This document shows positions 36,139 through 46,416 of a DNA stretch of 64,000 nucleotides, piece by piece. The stretch comes from Mycoplana dimorpha (lineage in GTDB: Bacteria; Pseudomonadota; Alphaproteobacteria; Rhizobiales; Rhizobiaceae), in the NCBI RefSeq assembly GCF_003046475.1, contig NZ_PZZZ01000001.1, positions 62,001-126,000 on the forward strand, given 5' to 3'. A program made the position numbers and the translations under genes. Numbering within the stretch: position 1 is the stretch's first letter; each line of letters opens with the position of its first letter. Below the pieces are notes generated by a model. The model ran no database searches. It saw nothing but the letters and a program-made list of their open reading frames with translations, and was not told where the DNA came from.

Positions 36139-37101
36139 ATGACCCCTGCCGCCCAGCCTGACCACATGCATCCGACGCGCTCCTTCCAGGGGCTGATCCT
36201 GACGCTTCACAACTACTGGGCCGACAAGGGCTGCGCGGTGCTGCAGCCCTATGACATGGAAGTGGGCGCCGGCACGTTCCATCCGGCAACGACGCTGCGC
36301 GCGCTTGGGCCGAAGCCCTGGAAGGCGGCCTATGTCCAGCCGTCGCGCCGCCCCTCGGACGGCCGCTACGGCGAGAACCCGAACCGCCTGCAGCACTATT
36401 ACCAATATCAGGTGATCCTGAAGCCGAACCCCTCGAACCTGCAGGAGCTCTACCTCGGCTCGCTCGCCGCGATCGGTCTCGATCCGCTGCTGCACGACGT
36501 GCGCTTCGTCGAGGACGACTGGGAAAGCCCGACGCTCGGCGCCTGGGGGCTCGGCTGGGAGTGCTGGTGCGACGGCATGGAGGTCTCGCAGTTCACCTAT
36601 TTCCAGCAGGTCTGCGGCATCGAATGCTCGCCGGTTTCCGGTGAACTGACCTATGGCCTGGAGCGGCTGGCCATGTATGTGCAGGGCGTCGACAACGTCT
36701 ATGACCTGAATTTCAACGGCCGCGAGGGCGACGAGAAGATCACCTATGGCGACGTCTTCCTGCAGGCCGAGCAGGAATACTCCCGCCACAACTTCGAATT
36801 TGCCGACACGGCGATGCTGCACCGCCATTTCATCGATGCGGAGAAGGAGTGCCTGGCGCTTCTCGCCGCCGGCGCCCCGGGCGATGCGGAAAACCAGCGC
36901 CTGCACAAATGCGTGCTGCCGGCCTATGACCAGTGCATCAAGGCCAGCCACGTCTTCAACCTCCTCGACGCCCGCGGCGTCATCTCGGTCACCGAGCGGC
37001 AGAGCTATATCCTGCGGGTGCGCACGCTCGCCAAAGCCTGCGGCGAGGCCTTCCTGCTGACCGACGCCGGCGGCGTGAACTGGGTGAACAAGGCGGCGTA
37101 G
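36139..37101 (+). CDS. glyQ: Glycine--tRNA ligase alpha subunit
   Basis: The 320-residue alpha subunit of the tetrameric class II glycyl-tRNA synthetase. It carries the catalytic class II motifs: [30 protein letters not shown]-type region and [11 protein letters not shown] near 190. ATG at 36139 gives the usual length; ATG at 36166 is possible. The partner glyS lies 3 kb downstream, separated by lemA and the DUF2207 gene rather than adjacent. Confidence 0.97.
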   Translation: MTPAAQPDHMHPTRSFQGLILTLHNYWADKGCAVLQPYDMEVGAGTFHPATTLRALGPKPWKAAYVQPSRRPSDGRYGENPNRLQHYYQYQVILKPNPSNLQELYLGSLAAIGLDPLLHDVRFVEDDWESPTLGAWGLGWECWCDGMEVSQFTYFQQVCGIECSPVSGELTYGLERLAMYVQGVDNVYDLNFNGREGDEKITYGDVFLQAEQEYSRHNFEFADTAMLHRHFIDAEKECLALLAAGAPGDAENQRLHKCVLPAYDQCIKASHVFNLLDARGVISVTERQSYILRVRTLAKACGEAFLLTDAGGVNWVNKAA

Positions 37102-37405
37102 CGGACGGTCGTCCTACCATCCATCACCGGAGCGGCTTCTTTGTCGCGCGCGTCGTCACGCCGTCTCGCGCGGCGCCCACATCCCACCCCGGGCTCAGCG
37201 TCGGATCGGCGCCAGTCGACTCCGCCTGGTAGTCGATCCCTGGGAGCAGGCTCAGCTATTTTCCGATGTCCGCGTCACACCGCGTGGCGGAAACTGTTGA
37301 TTGTGACCGGCGGTTCGGCTAACGCCGCAACCAGGGCGCGAGGGCCTTTTCAGTGCCGGCGCGAATGCTAATGTCGCGGCGCTTCGCGCGTCAACGGAGG
37401 ACAGT
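37102..37405. other. Gene-free stretch between glyQ and lemA
   Basis: 304 bases with no convincing open frame, repeat or promoter. It must hold any promoter of lemA; I could not place it. Confidence 0.35.
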
Positions 37406-37954
37406 ATGATCGGTCTGGCAATCGCAGCGGTGGTCGCGCTCTACGCGATCCTTCTCTACAACGGCCTGGTGAAGGCGCGGCAGGTGAAGGAGGAGGCCTG
37501 GTCGGGCATCGACGTGCAGCTGAAGCGCCGCGCCGACCTGATCCCGAACCTGATCGAAACCGTGAAGGGCTACGCAAAACATGAGCGCGAGACGCTCGAG
37601 CAGGTGGTCGAGCTGCGCAACAAGGCCCAGGCCGTGCCGGCCGGCGACGTGGAGGGCCGCGCCGCCGTCGAAGGCATGCTCGGCCAGGCACTCGGCAGGC
37701 TGATGGCGATCGCCGAGGCCTATCCCGACCTTAAGGCCAGCCAGAATTTCAGCGAGTTGCAGGCATCGCTGCAGATGGTGGAGGATGAGATCCAGATGTC
37801 GCGCCGCTACTACAACGGCGCCGCCCGCGATCTCAACGTCAAGGTCGAGAGCTTTCCCTCAAACCTGCTCGCCAGCGCCTTCTCCTTCGCCAAGGCGCCC
37901 TATTTCGAGATCGAGAATGCGGCAGACCGCGCCGTGCCGGCGGTGAAGTTCTAG
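37406..37954 (+). CDS. lemA: LemA family protein
   Basis: A 182-residue LemA protein: N-terminal membrane helix (IGLAIAAVVALYAILLYNG) followed by a helical domain with the family's RRADLIPNLIETVKGYAKHE and RRYYNGAARDLN. LemA proteins accompany zinc protease HtpX or DUF2207 proteins and are thought to help envelope stress handling; the role is not settled. It precedes the DUF2207 gene by about 100 bases, an association seen widely. Confidence 0.92.
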   Translation: MIGLAIAAVVALYAILLYNGLVKARQVKEEAWSGIDVQLKRRADLIPNLIETVKGYAKHERETLEQVVELRNKAQAVPAGDVEGRAAVEGMLGQALGRLMAIAEAYPDLKASQNFSELQASLQMVEDEIQMSRRYYNGAARDLNVKVESFPSNLLASAFSFAKAPYFEIENAADRAVPAVKF

Positions 37955-38053
37955 CACTCCGCATCGCGGACCGCTCTCATCCTTGTTCACCGCCAGTTTC
38001 AAATCGGGCCCTTCCGCAGCCTTGATGGAAATTGCTTTTCGCCGGAGCACGCA

Positions 38054-39985
38054 ATGTCTCGGATCGCAGCCTGCCTCCTGTTCCTGCTGTCGCTGCTTGC
38101 GGCCGGCGCAGGGCAGGCGGCGGAAATCATCTCCTCCTTCCACGCCGATATCGAGGTTGCGCGCGACGGCGAACTGACTGTCACCGAGACGATCGAGGTT
38201 AATGCCGAAGGCAACCTCATCCGCCGCGGCATCTATCGTGACTTCCCGCTGACCTTCGTCGACGCCGAGGGCCGCAGCCGGCGGGTCGGTTTCGAGATCG
38301 TCGAGGTTCGGCGCGACGGCAAGCGCGAGCCCTACCACACCGAGGAGGAGAGCGGCGCGATCCGCATCTATTTCGGCTCCGCCGACGTGCTGCTCGATCC
38401 GGGGCCGCACACCTACGAACTGGCCTACCGCACCGACCGGCAGATCCGTTATTTCGACAGCCACGACGAACTGTTCTGGAACGTCACCGGCACGGAGTGG
38501 GCGTTTCCGATCCGCAGCGCCTCGGCGACGGTGGCGCTGCCCGACGGCGTCGAGCCGGAAGAACTCACCTTTTTCACCGGCCCCTACGGCGCCACCGGAA
38601 AGGCGGCGCGCGCCAGGATCTCCGGCAACGAGGCGGCGTTTTCGACCACCGGCCCGCTCGGTGCCCACGAAGGGCTGACGATCGGCGTTAAAATGGCGGC
38701 CGGCAGCATCGATCGGCCGAGTGCGGATCAGGAATGGGCGTGGTTCCTGCGCGACAATGCCGGCGCATTGATCGGGATAGGCGGCCTCGTGCTGGTGGCG
38801 CTCTACTACCTGCGCGCCTGGATCGTCGCCGGGCGCGACCCGGCCGCAGGCGTCGTCGTGCCGCAGTGGCATCCGCCGCAGGGCGCCTCGCCGGCGCTGG
38901 TCAACTACATCGACAACAAGGGCTTCGGCGGCGAGGGCTGGACGGCGCTTTCAGCGGCCCTGTTGAACCTGGCGGTGAAGGGCTATGTCACGCTGAGTGA
39001 CCTGAAGAATTCCATTGTCATTACCCGCACCGACAAGCCCGTGGAGGGGAGCCTGCCATCCGGCGAGGATATCCTTCTGAAATCGCTTGCCGCCCGGGGC
39101 GACAGCCTCGCCATCGACAAGGCCAACGGCAAACGCGTCCAGACGCTCGGCACCAGCTTCCGTCAGGCGATGGAGAAGGAGCATCGCAACAAGTACTACG
39201 TGGCCAACTGGGGCTACATTGCCGGCGGTGTGGCGCTCTCCGCCCTTTTCTTGCTGTTGATGCTGGTGTTCGGCAACCTGTCGGAGGACGGGATTGCGCT
39301 GGTCGTCGTTCCGGCCGTCGCCGCCTTCTTCCTCGCCGTCTTCGCCGTCTCCTTCGGCAAGTCGCTGACCCGTGCCCGGACGCTCGGCAGGCGCATCATG
39401 TCGGTTCTCACCGCCGCCTTCTTCGGCTTCGTCTTCCTGTCGATCTTCGGCGCTGTACTGGCCGGCCTCGCGGCAAGCGGCGCCGCCAGCGGCCTGCTGC
39501 CGATCCTCTTGGCGGTCGGCGGCATCATCCTGCTCAACCTGCTGTTCTATTTCCTGATGGGCGCGCCGACGCCGATCGGGCGCAAGATGATGGACGGCAT
39601 CGCCGGACTGCGCCAGTACCTGACATTGGCTGAAAAAGAGCGGATGAACATGGCCGGCGCGCCGGAGATGTCGCCGCGCCACTACGAGGCGCTTCTGCCC
39701 TATGCCGTCGCCCTCGGCGTCGAGAAGCCCTGGTCCGACACCTTCCAGCGCTGGCTGGCGACCGCCGCGGCCGGTGCGGCCGCTGCCGCCTACCAGCCGA
39801 GCTGGTATAGCGGCGATGGCATCGGCCCCGGCGACTTCGCCGACCGGATGGGCGGCTTCGCCGGATCCATGGCCGATACGATCACCGCCTCGCTGCCGCC
39901 CCCGCCCAAAAGCTCGTCGTCCGGCTTTTCCGGCAGTGGCTCCTCCGGCGGCGGCGGTGGCGGTGGAGGCGGTGGGGGGTGGTAA
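38054..39985 (+). CDS. DUF2207 family membrane protein
   Basis: A 643-residue envelope protein: N-terminal signal segment (LLFLLSLLAAGAGQAAE), a beta-rich extracytoplasmic part (about 25-230) with VTETIEVNAEGN and RRGIYRDFP, then several membrane helices, a cytoplasmic stretch and a C-terminal Gly/Ser tract ending in about a dozen glycines and Trp. This is the YciQ-like DUF2207 layout. It probably works with the LemA protein encoded upstream. The function is unknown; the glycine-rich tail is common in the family. Confidence 0.9.
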   Translation: MSRIAACLLFLLSLLAAGAGQAAEIISSFHADIEVARDGELTVTETIEVNAEGNLIRRGIYRDFPLTFVDAEGRSRRVGFEIVEVRRDGKREPYHTEEESGAIRIYFGSADVLLDPGPHTYELAYRTDRQIRYFDSHDELFWNVTGTEWAFPIRSASATVALPDGVEPEELTFFTGPYGATGKAARARISGNEAAFSTTGPLGAHEGLTIGVKMAAGSIDRPSADQEWAWFLRDNAGALIGIGGLVLVALYYLRAWIVAGRDPAAGVVVPQWHPPQGASPALVNYIDNKGFGGEGWTALSAALLNLAVKGYVTLSDLKNSIVITRTDKPVEGSLPSGEDILLKSLAARGDSLAIDKANGKRVQTLGTSFRQAMEKEHRNKYYVANWGYIAGGVALSALFLLLMLVFGNLSEDGIALVVVPAVAAFFLAVFAVSFGKSLTRARTLGRRIMSVLTAAFFGFVFLSIFGAVLAGLAASGAASGLLPILLAVGGIILLNLLFYFLMGAPTPIGRKMMDGIAGLRQYLTLAEKERMNMAGAPEMSPRHYEALLPYAVALGVEKPWSDTFQRWLATAAAGAAAAAYQPSWYSGDGIGPGDFADRMGGFAGSMADTITASLPPPPKSSSSGFSGSGSSGGGGGGGGGGGW

Positions 39986-40096
39986 AACGCCTCACGGGGC
40001 ATCGTATTCTGGACTTTTCCGCTGCCGGGCGGATGACTTTTGCCGTGCGGCTTGCTAAGTCGGCCGCAGTGCAACAATCCCCGCGAAGTCCAATCC

Positions 40097-42211
40097 ATGC
40101 CCGATCTTCTGCTAGAACTCCGCTCCGAGGAAATTCCCGCCCGCATGCAGCGCAAGGCGGCAGGCGATCTTAGGAAGCTCGTCACCGACGCGCTGGTCGA
40201 AGCAGGGCTGACCTACGAAGGGGCGCGTGAATACTGGACGCCGCGGCGGCTGGCGCTCGACATCCGCGGTCTCAATGCGCGCTCCGCCGACATCCGCGAG
40301 GAGCGCAAGGGGCCGCGCACCGACGCCAACGAAAAGGCGATTGAGGGCTTTTTGCGCGGCGCCGGGCTGTCTTCGATCGACGAGGCCCATGTCCACAGCG
40401 ATCCGAAGAAGGGTGATTTCTACGTCGCCCACATCGTCAAGCCGGGCCGGCCGGCCGAGGAGATCATCGCCGAGGTGATGCCGGGCATCATCCGCAATTT
40501 CCCCTGGCCGAAGTCGATGCGCTCGGGTGTTGCGTCGGCAAAGCCCGGCGCGATGCGCTGGGTGCGGCCGCTGCAGTCGATCGTCTGCGTGTTCGGGGCC
40601 GAAACCGAGGAGACCCGGGTCATCCCGTTCGAGGCCGACGGCATCGTCGCCTCCAACGTCACATACGGCCACCGCTTCCATGCGCCGGAAGCCTTCACTG
40701 TCCGCCGTTTTGCCGACTACGCGGCCGGGCTCGAGCGCGCCAGGGTCATCCTCGACGCCGAGCGCCGCAAGCAGATCATCGCCACCGACGCGGCCAACAT
40801 CGCCTTCGCCAACGGGCTGGAACTCGTCGAGGACGAGGGGCTGCTGGAAGAAGTTTCCGGGCTCGTCGAATGGCCGCAGGTGCTGATGGGCACCTTCGAG
40901 GAGGAGTTTTTGGCGATCCCCGCCGAAATCATTCGCCTGACCATCAAGACCAACCAGAAGTGCTTCGTCACCCGTCCGGCCGGCGGGGAAGGCCTCTCGA
41001 ACCATTTCATCCTCGTCGCCAACATCGAGGCGAAGGACGGCGGCAAGGAGATCGTCCACGGCAACGGCAAGGTGGTGCGCGCCCGCCTGTCCGACGCCCG
41101 GCATTTCTGGACCCGCGACCAGCACGACCTCCCGGATCTCGAGACGCTGGTGGCCTCGGCGGAGAAATTCGGCCTCGACCTGAAGAAGCCGCTCGACCAG
41201 CGCATGGCCAAGCTTGACGCGCTCAACGTCACCTTCCAAGCCAAGCTCGGCACGCAGGGCGAGCGCGTCATGCGCATCCGCTCGCTCGCCGCCGAACTCG
41301 CCAAAGTCACCGGGGCCGATCCGAAGCTCGTCGATCGCGCCGTGGTGCTCGCCAAGGCGGACCTGCGCACCGAGGCTGTCGGCGAGTTCCCTGAGCTGCA
41401 GGGCATCATGGGCCACAAGTATGCGCTGCTGCAGGGCGAGCCCCAGGCGGTCGCTGACGCCATCGAGGATCACTACAAGCCGCAAGGCCCCTCCGACCGC
41501 GTGCCCTCCGATCCGGTGGCGATCACCGTCTCGCTGGCCGACAAGCTCGACACGCTGATCGGCTTCTGGGCGATCGACGAAAAGCCGACCGGCTCGAAGG
41601 ATCCGTACGCGCTGCGGCGGGCAGCACTCGGCGTCATCCGGATTTTGCTGGAGAAGAACATCCGCCTGCCGCTGTTGTCGGTGGTCAAGGATGGTGACCT
41701 CCTCTCCTTCTTCCACGATCGCCTCAAGGTCTATCTGCGCGACCTCGGTGCCCGCTACGATCTGATCGATGCGGTGCTGACGCCGGAATCCGACGATCTG
41801 CTGATGGTCGCCCGCCGCGTCGAGGCGCTGACGGCCTTCATCACCTCCGAGGACGGCCAGAACCTGCTCGCCGGCACCAAGCGCGCCACGCAGCTGCTCG
41901 CCGCCGAGGAGAAGAAGGGTACCGTGGTTGCCGACGGCATCGCCCCCGAGCTCTTCCGGCTCTCTGCCGAAAAGGACCTGCACGGCGCCATCGTCGTTGC
42001 AACGGGCGAGGCTGCCGACGCCGTCGCCAGGGAGGACTTCCAGGCCGCCATGACGGCGCTGTCGAAGCTGCGCGCCCCGGTCGACACGTTCTTCGACGAT
42101 GTGCTGGTCAACGACGAGGACGCGGCGATCCGGGCGAACCGGCTGGCGCTGCTGGCCGCGATCCGTGCCGCCACCGGCACGGTCGCAGATTTCTCCAAGA
42201 TCACCGGATAA
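40097..42211 (+). CDS. glyS: Glycine--tRNA ligase beta subunit
   Basis: The 704-residue beta subunit, which supplies tRNA binding to the GlyQS enzyme. It starts with [15 protein letters not shown] and has a central HD-like region and C-terminal anticodon-binding DALR-type domain ([16 protein letters not shown] about residue 505). ATG at 40097 gives the expected start; upstream frame extension is unlikely. The gene is 112 bases downstream of the DUF2207 gene and 40 upstream of the DUF523 gene. Confidence 0.97.
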   Translation: MPDLLLELRSEEIPARMQRKAAGDLRKLVTDALVEAGLTYEGAREYWTPRRLALDIRGLNARSADIREERKGPRTDANEKAIEGFLRGAGLSSIDEAHVHSDPKKGDFYVAHIVKPGRPAEEIIAEVMPGIIRNFPWPKSMRSGVASAKPGAMRWVRPLQSIVCVFGAETEETRVIPFEADGIVASNVTYGHRFHAPEAFTVRRFADYAAGLERARVILDAERRKQIIATDAANIAFANGLELVEDEGLLEEVSGLVEWPQVLMGTFEEEFLAIPAEIIRLTIKTNQKCFVTRPAGGEGLSNHFILVANIEAKDGGKEIVHGNGKVVRARLSDARHFWTRDQHDLPDLETLVASAEKFGLDLKKPLDQRMAKLDALNVTFQAKLGTQGERVMRIRSLAAELAKVTGADPKLVDRAVVLAKADLRTEAVGEFPELQGIMGHKYALLQGEPQAVADAIEDHYKPQGPSDRVPSDPVAITVSLADKLDTLIGFWAIDEKPTGSKDPYALRRAALGVIRILLEKNIRLPLLSVVKDGDLLSFFHDRLKVYLRDLGARYDLIDAVLTPESDDLLMVARRVEALTAFITSEDGQNLLAGTKRATQLLAAEEKKGTVVADGIAPELFRLSAEKDLHGAIVVATGEAADAVAREDFQAAMTALSKLRAPVDTFFDDVLVNDEDAAIRANRLALLAAIRAATGTVADFSKITG

Positions 42212-42251
42212 CGTGAAGGCTTGCAAGGAACGGCAACCACGGGGCGGGGCG

Positions 42252-42743
42252 ATGACCGGCAAGATCCTGATCAGCGCCTGCCTCATGGGCCTGCCGGTCC
42301 GCTACGACGGTTCGGCCAAACCACTGCTCCATGAGGCGGTGGCGCGCTGGCGCGAGGAGGGGCGTCTGGTGACTTTCTGCCCCGAACTCGCCGGCGGTTT
42401 CGCCGTGCCTCGCCCGCCCGCGGAGATCGGACGCGCCATGGACGGCGGCGACGTGCTTGACGGCACTGCGCAAGTGGTCGAGGCGGATGGTCGCGACGTG
42501 TCGGCCGGCTTTATCGAGGGAGCGCGCCGCGCGCTTGAGGTGGCGCGCCAGAACGGCTGCCGCCACGCGCTGCTGATCGACGGCAGCCCGTCCTGCGGCT
42601 CCGGCTTCGTCTACGACGGCAGCTTTGCGGGCAGGCGCCACGCGGGCGAAGGCGTTACGGCGGCCTATCTGCGCCGCAACGGTATTGCGGTGTTTTCGCC
42701 TGCCGAGGTCGACCGCCTCGTCACGAGCCTGGCCCAGGAATAG
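42252..42743 (+). CDS. DUF523 domain protein
   Basis: A 163-residue single-domain DUF523 protein. Family cysteines appear in ISACLMG near the N terminus, FCPELAGGF, and the SPSCGSGFVYDGSF segment, suggesting a metal or cluster-related site, but the function is not known. ATG at 42252 follows GGGGCGGGGC. It follows glyS closely and is followed by a terminator-like hairpin at 42760. Confidence 0.9.
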   Translation: MTGKILISACLMGLPVRYDGSAKPLLHEAVARWREEGRLVTFCPELAGGFAVPRPPAEIGRAMDGGDVLDGTAQVVEADGRDVSAGFIEGARRALEVARQNGCRHALLIDGSPSCGSGFVYDGSFAGRRHAGEGVTAAYLRRNGIAVFSPAEVDRLVTSLAQE

Positions 42744-42759
42744 GTGTTCCCACAAAGCA

Positions 42760-42791
42760 CTTGCGCCCCTGCTTCTCTTCAGGGGCGCAAG
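42760..42791 (+). terminator. Hairpin after the DUF523 gene
   Basis: CTTGCGCCCCTG and CAGGGGCGCAAG form a perfect 12-bp stem with an 8-base loop (CTTCTCTT), 17 bases after the stop codon. It lacks a T-tract, so terminator function is probable rather than certain. Confidence 0.6.
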
Positions 42792-42866
42792 ATATCCGCC
42801 TGTTGAAGGCGAATGACCCGATCAGCCTGGAGGGCCGATGGGGCAGGGAACTCTGATATTATGGGG

Positions 42867-43331
42867 TCAATCGAGACGAAGTTCAAATGTCGACGGATCA
42901 AGCTGTCGTGAGCCGCCCGTCTCGGTGCTCGCGGCGGGAGCGGCGGCCTTGACATCGAGCGCCCCGGTCAGCGTATCGGGGTCGACGGCGGTGGCTGGAT
43001 CGCCGGGCTTCTCCGCGGTTTCCGTATCGACCGTTTCAGGTGCCCGGCTGACGAAGACGACGGGGGAGCCGCCGAGCCAGGCTTCGCTACGGAAGATCTT
43101 CCGTTCGCCCTCGATTTCCCGGATTTCAACCTTCTGCGTGCCGGGCGCGATGTCGGGGACGACATAGGTCGCCTTCTGTTTCGTTTCCTTCAAGGCGGGG
43201 CATCCGGTGCACGAGATGGCCTGGATGCTGCCCTGGCCCTTCGCGCCGGCGGAGGTCACCGGCTCGATCGACGAGGCGAGTACGGGGGTGGCGAGCAATC
43301 CGCAGGCAATGGTCGGCAAGAGCAAGCGCAT
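42867..43331 (-). CDS. Exported small protein, HPE1-like
   Basis: A 154-residue secreted or periplasmic protein: signal peptide (LLLPTIACGLLATPVLAS), a paired-cysteine motif SCTGCPAL about residue 40, then VPDIAPGTQKVEIREI and WLGGSPVVFVSR, and an Ala/Thr/Pro-rich tail ending FELRLD. I recall rhizobial relatives annotated as plant virulence effector HPE1-like; that name is from memory and the function is untested. It is convergent with the DUF523 gene and lies 263 bases before purD's 3' end. Confidence 0.7.
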   Translation of the reverse strand: MRLLLPTIACGLLATPVLASSIEPVTSAGAKGQGSIQAISCTGCPALKETKQKATYVVPDIAPGTQKVEIREIEGERKIFRSEAWLGGSPVVFVSRAPETVDTETAEKPGDPATAVDPDTLTGALDVKAAAPAASTETGGSRQLDPSTFELRLD

Positions 43332-43491
43332 CGTTGGTTCTCCCGGTAGATCGGCAGAGTCTTACGCGCTTTCCGTTACCCTCCGGTCAGGAGAATTGGT
43401 AAACGATCAGTTGCGAGAAACACGGCCATTGCCATTGACCCTCGATTTCTCACCATGCGGTGGAACGGGGCGGAGCAGGGCTGTGGCCTAG

Positions 43492-43590
43492 CCTCAGGAG
43501 CTTGCTGACCGTCTCGCAGCCGGGGAGATCTTCGAGGCCCACAACTCGTTCTTCGAGTGGTGCATCTGGCAGGCAAAATTGCTCGCCGTG
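43492..43590 (+). pseudogene. Relic of a phage-type DNA polymerase exonuclease
   Basis: A 33-codon open run between a TAG at 43489 and the 3' end of purD encodes, in order, ELADRLAAGEIFEAHNSFFE and then WCIWQAK. AHNxxFExxIW is the second exonuclease motif of phage family-A DNA polymerases. No start codon or further matching sequence flanks it, so it looks like a short fossil of a prophage or plasmid gene. The identification rests on pattern recognition of a short segment. Confidence 0.5.
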
Positions 43591-43594
43591 TTCG

Positions 43595-44866
43595 TCAGAC
43601 CTTATCGCGTTCCAGCGCGCGCCAGCCGATGTCCCGCCGGCAGAAGCCGTTTTCCCATTGTACCCGGTCCACGAGCGCGTAGGCTTCGGCCTGCGCGGCG
43701 GCGACGGTCGGGGCCATCGCCGTGGCGTTCAGAACCCGGCCGCCGGTCGCCACCAGCTTGCCGTCCTTAAGGCCCGTGCCGGCATGGAACACCTTGCTGG
43801 CGTCGCCGTCGGGCGGCACGAAGCCGATCGGCGTGTTCTTCTCGTAAGCCCCCGGATAGCCCTTCGAAGCGAGCACCACGGTCAGCGCCGTCTCGTCACG
43901 CCATTCGGCCGACACCTTGTCGAGCGCGCCGGTCGCCGCGGCATGCAGCAGCGGCAGCAGGTCGCTTTCAAGCCGCATCATCAGCACCTGGCACTCCGGG
44001 TCGCCGAAGCGGACATTGTATTCGATCAGTTCGGGGCCCTTCTGCGTGATCATCAGTCCGGCGAAGAGCACGCCGGTGAAAGGATCACCGTCGGCGGCCA
44101 TGCCGCGGATCGTCGGCTCGATGATCTCCTTCATGGTCCGCTCGACCATCTCCGGCGTCATCACCGGGGCGGGCGAATAGGCGCCCATGCCGCCGGTGTT
44201 CGGGCCGGTGTCGCCGTCGCCGACGCGCTTGTGGTCCTGTGCCGAGGCGAGTGGCAGGGCATGTGTGCCGTCGCACAGGCAGAAGAAGCTCGCCTCCTCG
44301 CCGTCGAGGAAGGCTTCGACCACCACTTCCGCGCCGGCCGCGCCGAAGGCGCCGTCGAAGCAGTCGTCGATCGCCGAAAGCGCCTCGTCGACGCTCATCG
44401 CCACCGTCACGCCCTTGCCGGCCGCAAGCCCGTCGGCCTTGATGACGATCGGCGCGCCTTGCTCCAGAACATAGGCGCGGGCGGCGGCGGCATCCGAGAA
44501 ACGCCGGTAGGCGCCGGTTGGAATTCCATGCCGGGCGCAGAGGTCCTTGGTAAAACCCTTCGAGCCTTCAAGTTGTGCGGCCGCGGCGGAGGGACCGAAC
44601 ACGTCGATGCCGTCGGCCCGCAGTTGGTCGGCCAGGCCGGCCACCAGCGCCGCCTCCGGTCCGACGATGACGAAGGTGATGCCGTTGTCGCGGCAGAAGG
44701 CGGAAACGGCGGCGTGATCCTCGACGTCGAGCGTCACCAGCGTGGCGCATTCGGCTATGCCTGGATTGCCGGGCGCGGCAAAGAGGGCGGTCAGGCGGGG
44801 CGACTGGGCGAGCTTCCAGGCCAGCGCATGCTCGCGTCCGCCCGAACCGATCAACAGAACCTTCAT
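43595..44866 (-). CDS. purD: Phosphoribosylamine--glycine ligase
   Basis: The 423-residue GAR synthetase, second step of purine synthesis. It has the N-terminal [19 protein letters not shown], the ATP-grasp lid [11 protein letters not shown], and [15 protein letters not shown] and YNVRFGDPE late in the domain. ATG at 44866 is the expected start; 18 more in-frame residues upstream are unlikely. A CTTGAC on the gene's strand with 17 bases to TTAACC (about 44900-44928) is a weak promoter candidate. Confidence 0.97.
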   Translation of the reverse strand: MKVLLIGSGGREHALAWKLAQSPRLTALFAAPGNPGIAECATLVTLDVEDHAAVSAFCRDNGITFVIVGPEAALVAGLADQLRADGIDVFGPSAAAAQLEGSKGFTKDLCARHGIPTGAYRRFSDAAAARAYVLEQGAPIVIKADGLAAGKGVTVAMSVDEALSAIDDCFDGAFGAAGAEVVVEAFLDGEEASFFCLCDGTHALPLASAQDHKRVGDGDTGPNTGGMGAYSPAPVMTPEMVERTMKEIIEPTIRGMAADGDPFTGVLFAGLMITQKGPELIEYNVRFGDPECQVLMMRLESDLLPLLHAAATGALDKVSAEWRDETALTVVLASKGYPGAYEKNTPIGFVPPDGDASKVFHAGTGLKDGKLVATGGRVLNATAMAPTVAAAQAEAYALVDRVQWENGFCRRDIGWRALERDKV

Positions 44867-44987
44867 CGCCAAATCCCTCGACATCCACGCTTGCCGGCGG
44901 GTTAAGCGGGCGGGCGGCAAAGGTCAAGGGCAGCTTTGAGGCAGAAAGCCCGAACACCTGTCCGCGGTCAGGCGATGAAGGCGGCAA

Positions 44988-45245
44988 TCAGGCAGGATAC
45001 GCCGAGCCGTGAAGGCGCCGCGACCTCAGCGGGGCATCGCAGCCGAGAGTTGCGAGTTCACGTTCGATGATGTGCACGTGCTCGTACCACCCGTTTTCGT
45101 AGACGGCGGCGCAGTCTCGAGCCGCGCGCCTCAGCGCATGCGACGCATTGCGCAGCCGCTCCAGCCGTTCGACCTTCTCGCTCCGGCTGAGGCCTGCGTC
45201 ACGGCGGATGGCATTCACCTTCAGTTCCATCATGCTGACGGCCAT
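44988..45245 (-). CDS. Conserved hypothetical small protein
   Basis: An 85-residue basic helical protein with the pattern LSRSEKVERLERLRNASHALR and later YENGWYEHVHIIEREL. No family is recognised. The ATG at 45245 has AGGAG seven bases upstream, which supports translation. It sits between purD and ubiA and is divergent from ubiA. Its length and charge suggest a small regulatory or structural protein, but this is a guess. Confidence 0.6.
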   Translation of the reverse strand: MAVSMMELKVNAIRRDAGLSRSEKVERLERLRNASHALRRAARDCAAVYENGWYEHVHIIERELATLGCDAPLRSRRLHGSAYPA

Positions 45246-45384
45246 GAACCAACTCCTGTTTCGAACCGAAACTTAAATGCTGCAGGTGCGAAAACGTTCC
45301 GCGGCATGGACGAGGCTTATTGACTGGCGCCAAGTTCGCCATACGGTCGCTTGACCTGCGGCGGACAGGCTGCGAACTAGGCAC

Positions 45385-46335
45385 ATGAGCACTCATCCCG
45401 ATTCCGGGCGCGTTGCCGATGCGCCCTCCGACAACTGGGTCTATCGCGTCCTGCCGCGTTCGCTTTGGCCCTATGCGCAACTGGCCCGTTGGGATCGTCC
45501 GATCGGCTGGCAACTCTTGATGTGGCCGTGCCTGTGGTCTGCGGCGCTCGCCGCCAACGTCGCCCGCGCCGCCTCCGCCTATTCGCTCTCGCAGTTTGCC
45601 TGGCACCTCGTGCTGTTCGTCGTCGGTTCGATCGCCATGCGGGGCGCCGGCTGCACCTACAACGACCTGGTCGACCACGAGATCGACAAGGCGGTGGCGC
45701 GCACCCGCTCCCGTCCGCTGCCGTCCGGGCGCGTTTCGCGCGGACAGGCGAAGCTGTTCATCGGACTGCAATCGCTCGTCGGGCTGTTGGTGCTGCTGCA
45801 GTTCAACACCTTCGCGGTCGTGCTCGGCATCGCCTCGCTCGTGATCGTCGCGGTCTATCCCTTCGCCAAGCGCTTCACGGACTGGCCGCAGTTCTTCCTC
45901 GGGCTCGCATTTTCCTGGGGCGCGTTGATGGGCTGGGCGGCGCAATTCGGGAATGTCTCGCTGGCCGCCGTCGCTCTCTATGCCGGCGCGGTCGTCTGGA
46001 CGATCGGCTACGACACGATCTACGCCCACCAGGACAAGGAGGACGATGCGCTGATCGGCGTGCGGTCGACCGCCCGTCTGTTCGGCGAGCGCACCCGGCC
46101 GTGGCTCGTCGTACTCTACGGCCTTGCCGTGCTCCTGATCGCCGCGTCCTTCGTCCTCGCCGGTGTCGGCCTGCTTGCCTATGTCGGGCTTGCGATCGCC
46201 GCCGCACTGCTCGCATGGCAGATCGTGGCGGTCGACATCGACGACGCGGAACAGTGCCTGGCCCTGTTCAAGTTCAACAACGTCGTCGGCATGATCATCT
46301 TCCTTGGGCTGGTCGCAGCGCTTGCCTTCGCCTGA
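45385..46335 (+). CDS. ubiA: 4-hydroxybenzoate polyprenyltransferase
   Basis: A 316-residue, about eight-helix membrane prenyltransferase that joins 4-hydroxybenzoate to the polyprenyl chain in ubiquinone synthesis. The first Asp motif is YNDLVDHEIDK and the second is DTIYAHQDKEDD. It needs the product of the polyprenyl synthase encoded at 32.5 kb. A CTTGAC at 45350 would place transcription start near the ATG at 45385, so a leaderless message is possible. A bidirectional terminator follows. Confidence 0.95.
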   Translation: MSTHPDSGRVADAPSDNWVYRVLPRSLWPYAQLARWDRPIGWQLLMWPCLWSAALAANVARAASAYSLSQFAWHLVLFVVGSIAMRGAGCTYNDLVDHEIDKAVARTRSRPLPSGRVSRGQAKLFIGLQSLVGLLVLLQFNTFAVVLGIASLVIVAVYPFAKRFTDWPQFFLGLAFSWGALMGWAAQFGNVSLAAVALYAGAVVWTIGYDTIYAHQDKEDDALIGVRSTARLFGERTRPWLVVLYGLAVLLIAASFVLAGVGLLAYVGLAIAAALLAWQIVAVDIDDAEQCLALFKFNNVVGMIIFLGLVAALAFA

Positions 46336-46362
46336 AGGCATCGGGCTGCAACGACGACAGCA

Positions 46363-46391
46363 AAAAGGCCGCTCCCTGTGGGCGGCCTTTT
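46363..46391. terminator. Bidirectional terminator between ubiA and the DUF6101 gene
   Basis: AAAAGGCCGC and GCGGCCTTTT form a 10-bp stem with a 9-base loop (TCCCTGTGG). T-tracts exist on both strands (TTTT forward, TTTTT on the reverse), as expected for two convergent genes: ubiA ends 27 bases before and the DUF6101 gene 26 bases after. Confidence 0.85.
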
Positions 46392-46416
46392 GCTTCTTGC
46401 CGGGGCCGATTGCGCG

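Noticed and set aside
40112-42286. Long open frame antisense to glyS
   Set aside because: It is the shadow of a GC-rich coding gene; glyS has clear family motifs and the antisense translation has none.
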